NCBI GenBank assembly: GCA_937862675.1
Contig: CALMEC010000220.1
Span: 1 to 6,822 of the forward strand
Origin: an uncultured Actinomycetes bacterium
GTDB taxonomy: Bacteria > Actinomycetota > Thermoleophilia > Miltoncostaeales > Miltoncostaeaceae
Direction of reading: 5' to 3'
Length of the DNA: 6,822 nucleotides
The position numbers were made by a program, and so were the translations under genes. The notes under the pieces were generated by a model. That model was not told where the DNA came from. It worked only from the letters and a program-made list of their open reading frames with translations, and made no database searches. This document shows positions 1 through 6,208 of this stretch, piece after piece; within the stretch, counting starts at the first letter, position 1; each line of letters starts with the position of its first letter.

Positions 1-62
1 GGGGGAGGGGCGTCCCCCTGCTCCCGGGCGGGATTGGTGCGGGGGAGGCCCGGGGGTGGAAA
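1..62. other. G-rich, probably unreliable left contig end
   Basis: The first 60 bases contain 34 G and only 4 A, with several runs of four to five G. The frame of the first gene has no stop back to base 1, so the fragment could be read as coding, but the implied peptide is a glycine/arginine/proline string with no family character. Read outward (reverse complement) this end becomes C-rich, exactly like the right end. The likely explanation is miscalled bases at a contig edge. Nothing functional is called here. Confidence 0.55.
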
Positions 63-75
63 ACGTTTGGCGCCG

Positions 76-1218
76 ATGCGAGTGATCCGTTCCCGCCATG
101 CCCGGTGGCTTCTTCTCGGGGTTGCCGTCGTCGGCGTGCTGACGATCGTGGTGGCCCGGTCGATGCATGCCCGTCCGGGCGCGCCGGTCACCCGCACGGT
201 GGTGCCGCTCTCCGCGACCGAGGTGCCGGCGCGTTTCCTCCACGACCGTCGCCGCTGGTATCCGCACGGCATCCGCGTGTTCCGCCCGGCCACGCCGATC
301 GGGGCCGGGCACGTGCCGCCGGTCCGGTTCGGGTGGCCGGTGCGTCCGTTCCACCGGCGTCACGTGCTGCGAGCGACGTTCGGCGAGCCACGCGGGTGGC
401 TCGACGCCGGGATCACCGCGCAGGGCGCCACCCGCTCGCTGCTCCTCGATGCACTCGACCCGATCGCCCCGATCGGACGACGCGTCATCCACACGGGTGT
501 CGACATCGAGGCGCGGGACGGTACCCCGGTATACGCGGTCGAGTCCGGGATCGCGCGGAGCGGCGGTCGCGACTGGGACCGGTACGTGATCGTCGGGCGG
601 TTCGGCTACTGGCACCTGGCGCATCCGGTCCCGACGGGAACACGTGTCACGGCGTTCCGGACCGTCCTCGGCACCGTGTACCCGGGACAGGGACACGTGC
701 ACCTCACCCGCTTCGCCGTTCCCGGAGGCCCCCCGGTCAATCCGCTCGTGGCCGGCGGACTGTCCCCCTACACGGACACCGCCCGCCCGGTGCTGAACGG
801 CCTGGATGCCTACGCCCCGACCGGGGTGCGCATGCCGATCTCGCAACTCCACGGTCCCGTTGTCCTGGCGGTCAACGCCGCCGACATCCAGAGTGACGGT
901 GGGACGCACACCGGCCTGTACGGCCTCACCTATCGTGTCGTCCCGGCGATCGGCGGGCGTGCGGTCGTCCCGCCGACGACAACGTTCCGCTTCGATGTCA
1001 TCCCGACGTGGGCCCAGGGCGATGTGGCCTACACGGTGGGATCGACGCGTCACCACTTCACGACCGACTTCTGGTACCGCCTGACGGACCGCGGTCCCGG
1101 TGCCGACGGGCTCCTGCACACCGAGCGCTACCCGCCGGGGGCCTACCGGGTCGTCGTCCGGGGTTTCGACGCCCGTGGCAACTCCACCACACGCCGGTAC
1201 GCCGTCACCTTCCGGTGA
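76..1218 (+). CDS. M23 (LytM-type) zinc metallopeptidase, membrane-anchored or secreted
   Basis: Predicted cell-wall peptidase of 380 residues that would cut peptide cross-links of peptidoglycan outside the membrane. The basic N-terminus (MRVIRSRHAR) is followed by a hydrophobic stretch at residues 11-27, a signal anchor or signal peptide. The peptidase domain (about 95-225) shows the family's zinc ligands: H139 and D143 in HTGVD (HxxxD), and H209 in HVH (HxH). H180 in YWHL is the usual additional active-site histidine. The site therefore looks intact. Residues about 235-380 form a beta-rich, Ig-like tail ending in GAYRVVVRGFDARGNS, which I cannot tie to a specific function. ATG at 76 was chosen because the membrane segment follows at once; a TTG at 34 and the open frame to the window edge are alternatives, but that stretch is suspect sequence. 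No clear Shine-Dalgarno was seen. The family call is firm; the wall substrate is inferred from the family. Confidence 0.85.
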   Translation: MRVIRSRHARWLLLGVAVVGVLTIVVARSMHARPGAPVTRTVVPLSATEVPARFLHDRRRWYPHGIRVFRPATPIGAGHVPPVRFGWPVRPFHRRHVLRATFGEPRGWLDAGITAQGATRSLLLDALDPIAPIGRRVIHTGVDIEARDGTPVYAVESGIARSGGRDWDRYVIVGRFGYWHLAHPVPTGTRVTAFRTVLGTVYPGQGHVHLTRFAVPGGPPVNPLVAGGLSPYTDTARPVLNGLDAYAPTGVRMPISQLHGPVVLAVNAADIQSDGGTHTGLYGLTYRVVPAIGGRAVVPPTTTFRFDVIPTWAQGDVAYTVGSTRHHFTTDFWYRLTDRGPGADGLLHTERYPPGAYRVVVRGFDARGNSTTRRYAVTFR

Positions 1219-1219
1219 G

Positions 1220-1253
1220 GTCCCGGTGCCCGGGATCGTGCGGGGAGACCCCG
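1220..1253 (+). terminator. Tandem small hairpins after the M23 gene (candidate terminator)
   Basis: Two perfect short hairpins begin two bases after the stop codon. The first is TCCCGG-tgc-CCGGGA (1221-1235), which can extend by one G-U pair. The second is CGGGG-aga-CCCCG (1241-1253). No T-run follows, so this is not a canonical intrinsic terminator; hairpin-only termination has been proposed for high-GC bacteria. Short GC stems arise easily by chance at this composition, so the call rests mainly on position. Confidence 0.35.
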
Positions 1254-1578
1254 TCGTGCCGTGTCCACACGTCCGGTGCCATCGGGAGAGGCCGCGCGGG
1301 CCGACGGTTCGGGGGCCGGCCGGAAGCGGGATCTGACCGGTCCTCGTGGATGCGGCCGCAGCCGGCAGGTGCGGACGGTCGTGCCGGGGGCGCTCCGCCT
1401 CCATCGCCCGTGGACATCCCGCGTGCGGACCGTCGGCCGCAGAGGACCGCGGCATTCCTCGGCGCGCGTCTCACCCTGAGAAGAGGGGGCCGTGGAGCTG
1501 GAGGGACGGCGACATCGGGTGCGAAAGTGTCCAGGCCACACGATCCGTGCGGTCTCGACCCCCTCTGCCCGTGCATCC
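1254..1578. other. Non-coding gap upstream of the REC-HEAT-GT2 operon
   Basis: No open frame here gives a protein-like sequence: all frames yield arginine/proline/glycine-rich strings typical of random GC-rich DNA. Small structures seen are TCTCA-ccc-TGAGA at 1469-1481 and a 13-base pseudo-palindrome at 1527-1539. A near-duplicate pair, GCGGACGGTCG (from about 1371) and GCGGACCGTCG (from about 1425), differs by one base. The region probably holds the promoter of the downstream operon. I could not pick a convincing -35/-10 pair. It could also be a decayed gene, but nothing recognisable remains. Confidence 0.5.
1527..1539. promoter_or_regulatory. Pseudo-palindrome, candidate operator
   Basis: GTGTCCAGGCCAC is an inverted repeat around a central A with five of six positions paired. 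It lies 39 bases before the ATG of the receiver gene, inside the gap that must contain the operon promoter. Its position fits a regulator-binding site, but a single short imperfect palindrome in GC-rich DNA is weak evidence. Confidence 0.18.
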
Positions 1579-1944
1579 ATGCCCACAATCCTCGTCGCCG
1601 ATGATGATCCGGACATCCGGAACCTGGTCGCCACCAAGTTGCGGAGGGCGAACTATGACGTCGTGACCGCGGTCGACGGTGCGGAGGCACTGCAGGTCCT
1701 CGCGAAGACGCATGTGGACCTGGGGGTGCTCGACATCATGATGCCCGGGCTGTCCGGTCTCGATGTCATCCGTGAGATCCGGGGACAGGAGGGGCTGGCC
1801 GATCTCCCGTTGATCCTGCTCACCGCGCGCGCCGAGGAGCAGGACGTGGAACGCGGATTCGCGGCGGGGGCGACGGACTACGTGACCAAGCCCTTCAGCC
1901 CCCGGGCGCTTCTCGCCCGGATCGCCTCACGGCTGGGGCCCTGA
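1579..1944 (+). CDS. Single-domain response regulator (REC only)
   Basis: A 121-residue CheY-like receiver that takes a phosphoryl group from a histidine kinase. All key residues are present: acidic pair D8/D9 (ILVADDDPDIR), phospho-acceptor D52 (LGVLDIMMPG), switch T82 (LLTARAEEQ), Y101, and K104 (YVTKPF). The protein ends right after the receiver fold, so there is no DNA-binding or enzymatic output domain; it must act by binding a partner protein or pass phosphate on. ATG at 1579 places the first beta strand immediately after the start, as usual for the fold. An in-frame GTG at 1492 has a G-rich, Shine-Dalgarno-like leader, but the extra 29 codons are arginine-rich with clearly lower third-position GC than the receiver. 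No Shine-Dalgarno precedes 1579, so the message may be leaderless. The stop is one base before the next gene. The likely kinase partner is encoded at 4664-6172. Confidence 0.9.
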   Translation: MPTILVADDDPDIRNLVATKLRRANYDVVTAVDGAEALQVLAKTHVDLGVLDIMMPGLSGLDVIREIRGQEGLADLPLILLTARAEEQDVERGFAAGATDYVTKPFSPRALLARIASRLGP

Positions 1945-1945
1945 C

Positions 1946-3055
1946 GTGCTGGACCGGGTGACCCAAGCCGTCCTGCCTTGGGCGCTCGCGGGAGTGCTCG
2001 GCGCGTCCCTTGCACTCCTCGTCATCCTCGTCGTCGTCCAGCTGGCCCGTCGGCTGCGGGCCGGTCGTCGCGATCCGCTGGTGGAGCGCGGACACGCCCT
2101 GGTCATCGAGCTCCTCGCGGTCGACAGCGACGAGGAGGCCGCGGGGATCCGGGCGGAGCTGGAGGCGTTGCGGGGCCGGAACTGGGAGATCGTGGTGGAC
2201 GAGGCGTTCCGGGTGATGCCGAAGTTCGAGGGTGCCGCGGTGGAGCGTCTGTCCTCCCTCCTGGTGGAACGAGGGGTCATGGAGTCGCAGCTCGCGCGGC
2301 TGGGGCGGGGCTCCGCCCTCGGACGCGCCCGGGCGGCCCAGAACCTGGGGAACGCCCGGTGGGCCGCGGCGGCGCAGCCCATCGCCGGTCTGCTCGCCCA
2401 CGGCGACCCGGACGTGCGTGCCGTGGCGGTCCGCGCGCTCGGGCAGATCTCCGATCCGTCCACCGCGGGCGCGGTCATCCGGGCGGTGGCCCGCGGCGGC
2501 GTCCACATCGGCCCCGCGATCGAGGCGCTCGAGCCGATGGGCGACCGCATCTCCGGTGAGATCCTCAGCGTCCTGCGGGACCCGCTGCCCGAGGTCCGCA
2601 GCGTCGCCGTCGCCGTTGTCGGGGAGAGCCGGATCCGCGCCGCGCTCGGGACCCTCCACGACCTGGTCGTCAACGACGAGGACCGCGACGTCCGCCGCCT
2701 CACCGCACTGGCCCTCGGACGCATCGGCGACGACACCTCCGTGAGATACCTGGTCGCGTCGACGACCGCCGACCCCGCGTTGTCGGTCGCCCTCGCCGCC
2801 ATCGAGGCGCTCGGTCAGATCACCACGGACGAGGCCATGGAGGTCCTCTGCCTGTTCGCCATGTCGGATGATCCGGCTGTGGGCATGGCCGCCGCCAACG
2901 TCATCGCCGACATCCCGCTCGTCGGCCTGACGACCCTGCGCGGTCTTCGCGTGAAGGCGCCCCGGAACGTGTCGATCGCCGCCGCGTACCAGCGCTGCGT
3001 CCTGGCGTCCGGGGCGGACGATCCGGAGAGCGATCCCCAGTGGCGGGTGGCCTGA
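1946..3055 (+). CDS. Membrane-anchored HEAT-repeat protein
   Basis: A 369-residue protein with one hydrophobic N-terminal segment (about 10-33) followed by RRLRAGRR, which predicts a cytoplasmic body by the positive-inside rule. Residues 45-115 are helical and highly charged. From about 124 to 337 there are six or seven HEAT/PBS-lyase-type helical repeats; the clearest carry the DPxVRxxAxxALGxI pattern, for example DPDVRAVAVRALGQI (154-168), and similar units near 215, 247, 279 and 309. Such solenoids are protein-binding scaffolds and no catalytic residues are visible. The GTG start lies one base after the receiver stop, and its stop TGA shares a base with the ATG of the glycosyltransferase, so translational coupling is likely. 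Placement between a stand-alone receiver and a membrane synthase suggests an adaptor joining them; that role is inferred. PBS-lyase activity is not supported by the context. Confidence 0.85.
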   Translation: MLDRVTQAVLPWALAGVLGASLALLVILVVVQLARRLRAGRRDPLVERGHALVIELLAVDSDEEAAGIRAELEALRGRNWEIVVDEAFRVMPKFEGAAVERLSSLLVERGVMESQLARLGRGSALGRARAAQNLGNARWAAAAQPIAGLLAHGDPDVRAVAVRALGQISDPSTAGAVIRAVARGGVHIGPAIEALEPMGDRISGEILSVLRDPLPEVRSVAVAVVGESRIRAALGTLHDLVVNDEDRDVRRLTALALGRIGDDTSVRYLVASTTADPALSVALAAIEALGQITTDEAMEVLCLFAMSDDPAVGMAAANVIADIPLVGLTTLRGLRVKAPRNVSIAAAYQRCVLASGADDPESDPQWRVA

Positions 3056-4539
3056 TGGACCCGTGCCCGCTCGCCACGGCGTCCTTCGTGGACGGACTGC
3101 GGTCCGTCGTGGAAGCGCTCGTCGTCGCGCTCTCCTGGCCCATCATCACCTACTTCCTCGTGCTCAACACGTCGTTCCTCGCGCTCATCGTCCTGGGCTG
3201 GTCCAGCTCGTATCGCGACCGGCGACGGGCGCACCTCGAGGGGGCGGAGCACCTGCTGTCATCCGGACGCGTCGCGGGCATCAGCCTCGTCGTCCCCTCG
3301 TACAACGAGGAGGTCGGCATCGTCGAGTCGATCCAGGCGCTGCTCGCCCTCACCTACCCCGAGGTGGAGGTGGTCGTCGTCAACGACGGGAGTTCCGACA
3401 GGACACTCCAGATCCTGATCGAGCGATTCTCCCTGATCCGGGTCGAGCCACAGACGCACGGTGCGATCACCACGCGCGTCGAGCCGACGGCGACCTACAT
3501 CCCGCGGGACGGACGCGGTGGCCTGCTGGTCGTGGACAAGCCGAACAGCGGACGATCCGACGCCATCAACGTGGGCATCAACCACGCATCGAAGGATCTC
3601 GTCGCGTTCGTGGACGCCGACTCGGTCCTGGAGGCGAACGCGCTCCTCGCCGTCGTCCAGCCCTTCCTGGACGACCCCCTGCGCTGCATCGGGTCGGGGG
3701 GCAGCATCCGGCCGATCAACCACTGCGTGGTCGACCGCGGGCGGGTGCTCGAGGTGCGCATGTCGCCGAAGTACCTGCCGCGCATCCAGGCCGTCGAGTA
3801 CATCCGCGCCTACGTCCTCGGCCGGCAGGGGTGGGCACGCGCCCATGCGCTGCTCCTCATCTCCGGTGCGTTCGGCGTGTTCCGCCGCGACGTGGTCCTC
3901 AGCGCGGGAGGCCTCGACTCGTACTGCATCGGGGAGGATCTTGAGCTGGTCACGCGACTGCATGCACTCCACCGCAGGTCGGGCACCCCGTACAGCGTGG
4001 GCTTCGTCGCCGAGCCCACCAACTGGACGGAGGTGCCGCCGACGATCTCCGTGCTGGCGCGTCAGCGGCGGCGGTGGCACCGGGGGCTGTGGGAGGTGCT
4101 GTGGAAGCATCGGCGGATGTGCCTCAACCCGCGGTACGGCCGGATCGGCATGGTGGCGATCCCGTACTACTGGCTGTTCGAGATGATCGCCCCGCTGCTG
4201 GAGGTGATCGGGATGATCGTGGTGCCGCTGGGTCTCGCGCTCGGCGTGGTTCCGTGGCAGTACGCCGTCCTGTTCATCCTGGTGGCCTACACCTACGGGT
4301 TCTTCGTGTCGCTGGCGGCGATCGTCATCGACACGATCCATTTCCGGCGCTACCGGCGCGGCAAGGACATCCGGCGTGCCGTGACGGCGGTCATCGCCGA
4401 GAACTTCGGGTACCGGCAGATGACCGCCGTCTGGCGTCTGCAGGGGTGGTGGGCGGCGCTGCGGGGCAAGACGGCGGTGTGGGGTGTGATGTCACGCCAG
4501 GGGTTCGGCGGCTCATCGACCTCCGACGAGGGATCGTGA
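3055..4539 (+). CDS. Processive membrane glycosyltransferase, family 2 (polysaccharide-synthase type)
   Basis: A 494-residue inner-membrane enzyme expected to polymerise a sugar from a nucleotide-sugar donor. A hydrophobic stretch at about 20-48 precedes a cytoplasmic GT-A domain opening with ISLVVPSYNEE (76-86). The four motifs of processive GT2 enzymes are present: D111 (VVVVNDGSSD), D187xD189 (FVDADS), D295 (IGEDLEL) and Q337xxRW341 (RQRRRWHRG). Two or more C-terminal membrane segments follow (about 367-399 and 401-427). Residues about 125-160 form an extra stretch between the first and second aspartate motifs that I do not expect in PgaC/NodC-type enzymes. I recall this arrangement, and a C-terminus like WGVMSRQGF, from a poorly characterised GT2 subgroup in several phyla. 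ATG at 3055 overlaps the HEAT stop (TGATG); GTG at 3040 is a weaker alternative. The polymer cannot be named: no epimerase, deacetylase or export gene is present. A non-processive lipid-linked transferase remains possible. Confidence 0.88.
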   Translation: MDPCPLATASFVDGLRSVVEALVVALSWPIITYFLVLNTSFLALIVLGWSSSYRDRRRAHLEGAEHLLSSGRVAGISLVVPSYNEEVGIVESIQALLALTYPEVEVVVVNDGSSDRTLQILIERFSLIRVEPQTHGAITTRVEPTATYIPRDGRGGLLVVDKPNSGRSDAINVGINHASKDLVAFVDADSVLEANALLAVVQPFLDDPLRCIGSGGSIRPINHCVVDRGRVLEVRMSPKYLPRIQAVEYIRAYVLGRQGWARAHALLLISGAFGVFRRDVVLSAGGLDSYCIGEDLELVTRLHALHRRSGTPYSVGFVAEPTNWTEVPPTISVLARQRRRWHRGLWEVLWKHRRMCLNPRYGRIGMVAIPYYWLFEMIAPLLEVIGMIVVPLGLALGVVPWQYAVLFILVAYTYGFFVSLAAIVIDTIHFRRYRRGKDIRRAVTAVIAENFGYRQMTAVWRLQGWWAALRGKTAVWGVMSRQGFGGSSTSDEGS

Positions 4540-4651
4540 CGCGCCGTCCGCCGGTGGCGGCCGCGCCGGTCCGCCGGGCTATCCGGCGATCGCGGCGCGC
4601 CGATCGTCCGCATGCGTCCGCGAGCGGCCGCCGGCCGGTCCGGTGGGTGGC
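4540..4651 (+). other. Spacer with two hairpins between GT2 and kinase genes
   Basis: Two perfect short stems follow the glycosyltransferase stop: CCGCC-ggt-GGCGG (4548-4560) and CGCCGG-gctat-CCGGCG (4572-4588). No T-run follows either stem. They could reduce read-through into the kinase gene, stabilise the upstream message, or be chance structures of GC-rich DNA. No promoter was recognised and no coding frame looks real here. Confidence 0.3.
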
Positions 4652-4659
4652 GAGGAGGT
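4652..4659 (+). promoter_or_regulatory. Strong ribosome-binding site fixing the kinase start
   Basis: GAGGAGGT is a near-perfect anti-16S match ending four bases before the GTG at 4664. It is the only strong Shine-Dalgarno sequence I see in the window. It lies inside the frame opened by the upstream GTG at 4643, which argues for 4664 as the true start and suggests the kinase is translated independently of the upstream genes. Confidence 0.75.
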
Positions 4660-4663
4660 CTCC

Positions 4664-6172
4664 GTGACACCGGTGGTGATCGTCCTCGCGGCGGCCGTCG
4701 TCGCGCTCGTCGTCGGCACGGCGGCCGTGGCCGTGTCGCGCCGCCGCCGCCGGCTGCATGCCGAGGTGGCGGCCGTCGCCGCCGTGATGCGCCGGCTGAT
4801 GGCGGGACACGGTGACGCCCGCGTCGACGACGCGGCCCTGATCGATCTCCGCGAGGTCGGGGTCGCGCTGAACGACCTGGCCGTGTCGGGCGAGGACGCC
4901 GCGCGGCGGGAGGAGGAGCGGCGGGCACTGGCCGGTGTCCTGCTCTCGGTCAACCGGCAGATCCGCGCCGAGCTCGACTTCGACGCGATCGCCCTCGGCA
5001 CCGCGCTCACCATGCGCGACGAGCTCGCGGTCGACCACGTCTGGCTGCGGGTGTTCTCCGATGCTCTCAATCCGGACGGGTTCGTGGTGACCGTGCCGGA
5101 CACGGACGACGGGGCGCTCCCGGAACCCCTGGGGCGCCTGTTCCAGCGGACGTCGGTGGCGTTCTGGGCGGAGGGGCGGGTCGCCCGCCTCCCCGACACG
5201 GAGGGACGCCGGTCCCTGATCGGCCCGGACGACGAACTCGGCATCTGGCTCGAACTTGCGCCACGGGGCGTCGACACCTTGCTGGTCGTCCCGCTGGGTG
5301 CCGGCGACGAGGTCCTCGGATACATGCTGCTGGGGCGCGGTCCGTCGGCGCCCCGGTGGACCGACGCCGAGATGGAGGCCGCCGGCGAGGCGGGCGCAGC
5401 CGTCGGGCAGTCGCTCGCCAACGTCCGCATCATCGCGCGGGAGTACCGGGTCTCGGTCGAGATGCGGGAGATCGATCGGCAGAAGACGGAGCTGGTGTCC
5501 AACGTCAGTCATGAGCTGCGTACGCCGCTCACCGCCATCGAGGGCTATGTCGAGATGCTCCGAGACGGCGACTACGGGGATCTTCCCCCGGACGTGGACG
5601 ACGTACTCGAGATCGTCGAACGGGGTGCGACGCGGCTGCGCGAGCTGATCGAGAACCTGCTGGTGCCGTCCCGGGCGGAGTCGGCGGCGGTGGGGCGGGT
5701 GCGCTCACGCGTCGACCTGCGCGGGGTGATCGACGACGCGGTCACGCTGCTCACTCCCGAGGCCGTCGCCGGATCGGTCGCCCTCCGGTCCGATCTCGGG
5801 CGCATGCCGGTGCATGTCGTCGGTGATCCCACCGCCCTGGAGCGAGCCGTCCTGAACGTGGTCTCCAACGCGGTCAAGTTCACGCCGGCGGGCGGTCGTG
5901 TCGTCGTCTCACTCGTCGTCCGGGGCGCACTGGCCGTCGTGGTCGTCGCCGACTCCGGCATCGGCATCGGCGCGGACGAGCAGGCCCGGGTGTTCGACCG
6001 CTTCTACCGGGCCCCCAACGCATCCGGACGCGGCATCCGCGGAACGGGTCTCGGTCTGGCGATCACGCGGTCCATCCTGGAGGACCACGGGGGTGCCGTC
6101 CGGCTCGCCTCCGTCGAGGGACAGGGCACCACGGTCGAGCTGACGATCCGCGTGGCGTCCCCGGCCGAGTAG
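4664..6172 (+). CDS. GAF-domain sensor histidine kinase, membrane-tethered
   Basis: A 502-residue kinase likely to phosphorylate the receiver encoded at 1579-1944. One membrane segment (about 2-24) is followed by SRRRRR, placing the rest in the cytoplasm; there is no periplasmic sensor loop. A charged helical linker (about 30-90) leads to a GAF-like domain (about 90-258), then HisKA with H283 (NVSHELRTPL) and the ATPase domain: N-box N398/N402 (NVVSNAVKFTP), G1 DSGIG (430-434), FDRFYR (444-449) and G2 GTGLGL (460-465). All catalytic boxes are intact. E284 and T287 match the ExxT motif linked to phosphatase activity in HisKA enzymes, so it may also dephosphorylate its partner. The protein contains no cysteine, which rules out thiol-linked bilin or iron-sulfur sensing in the GAF domain; the ligand is unknown. 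Start GTG 4664 is set by the ribosome-binding site. It lies 124 bases after the glycosyltransferase gene. Confidence 0.9.
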   Translation: MTPVVIVLAAAVVALVVGTAAVAVSRRRRRLHAEVAAVAAVMRRLMAGHGDARVDDAALIDLREVGVALNDLAVSGEDAARREEERRALAGVLLSVNRQIRAELDFDAIALGTALTMRDELAVDHVWLRVFSDALNPDGFVVTVPDTDDGALPEPLGRLFQRTSVAFWAEGRVARLPDTEGRRSLIGPDDELGIWLELAPRGVDTLLVVPLGAGDEVLGYMLLGRGPSAPRWTDAEMEAAGEAGAAVGQSLANVRIIAREYRVSVEMREIDRQKTELVSNVSHELRTPLTAIEGYVEMLRDGDYGDLPPDVDDVLEIVERGATRLRELIENLLVPSRAESAAVGRVRSRVDLRGVIDDAVTLLTPEAVAGSVALRSDLGRMPVHVVGDPTALERAVLNVVSNAVKFTPAGGRVVVSLVVRGALAVVVVADSGIGIGADEQARVFDRFYRAPNASGRGIRGTGLGLAITRSILEDHGGAVRLASVEGQGTTVELTIRVASPAE

Positions 6173-6208
6173 CGCCCGGCCCGCACGTTTGGTTAGCTCT
6201 CCACCTGT
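6173..6208 (+). promoter_or_regulatory. Short leader of the protease gene, possible promoter element
   Basis: Only 36 bases separate the kinase stop from the protease ATG. It holds a locally AT-richer element, ACGTTTGGTTAGCT (6185-6198), ten bases before the ATG, and no Shine-Dalgarno. TTAGCT is a weak -10-like match, so a promoter giving a very short or no leader is possible. The 8-mer ACGTTTGG also occurs at 63-70 just before the M23 gene. Read-through from the kinase gene is equally possible. Confidence 0.25.

Noticed and set aside
34..75. TTG start giving a 14-residue extension of the M23 protein
   Set aside because: The extension lies in the G-rich suspect end and pushes the signal/anchor segment away from the N-terminus; ATG 76 fits better.
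1371..1435. Near-identical GCGGACGGTCG / GCGGACCGTCG pair as a repeat array or tandem operator
   Set aside because: There are only two imperfect short copies, and similar matches are frequent by chance in GC-rich DNA.
1143..1690. Long minus-strand frames across the M23-REC gap, such as 1143-1637 and 1205-1690
   Set aside because: The translations are arginine/proline-rich without any family motif and overlap the two real genes; long antisense frames are expected at this GC content.
2010..2216. Serine-rich + frame at the start of the HEAT gene
   Set aside because: It is an out-of-frame reading of repeated CTC/GTC codons of the transmembrane segment.
3259..4341. Minus-strand frame of 360 codons antisense to the glycosyltransferase
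   Set aside because: It is rich in His, Asp, Arg and Val as expected from the complement of GC-rich coding DNA, while the + strand has all glycosyltransferase motifs.
4643..4663. GTG 4643 as kinase start
   Set aside because: The strong GAGGAGGT site would lie inside the coding region; it is ideally spaced for GTG 4664.
4391..5512. Minus-strand frame of 373 codons antisense to the kinase
   Set aside because: Composition is that of a shadow frame and it runs across the spacer and two real genes with no recognisable domain.
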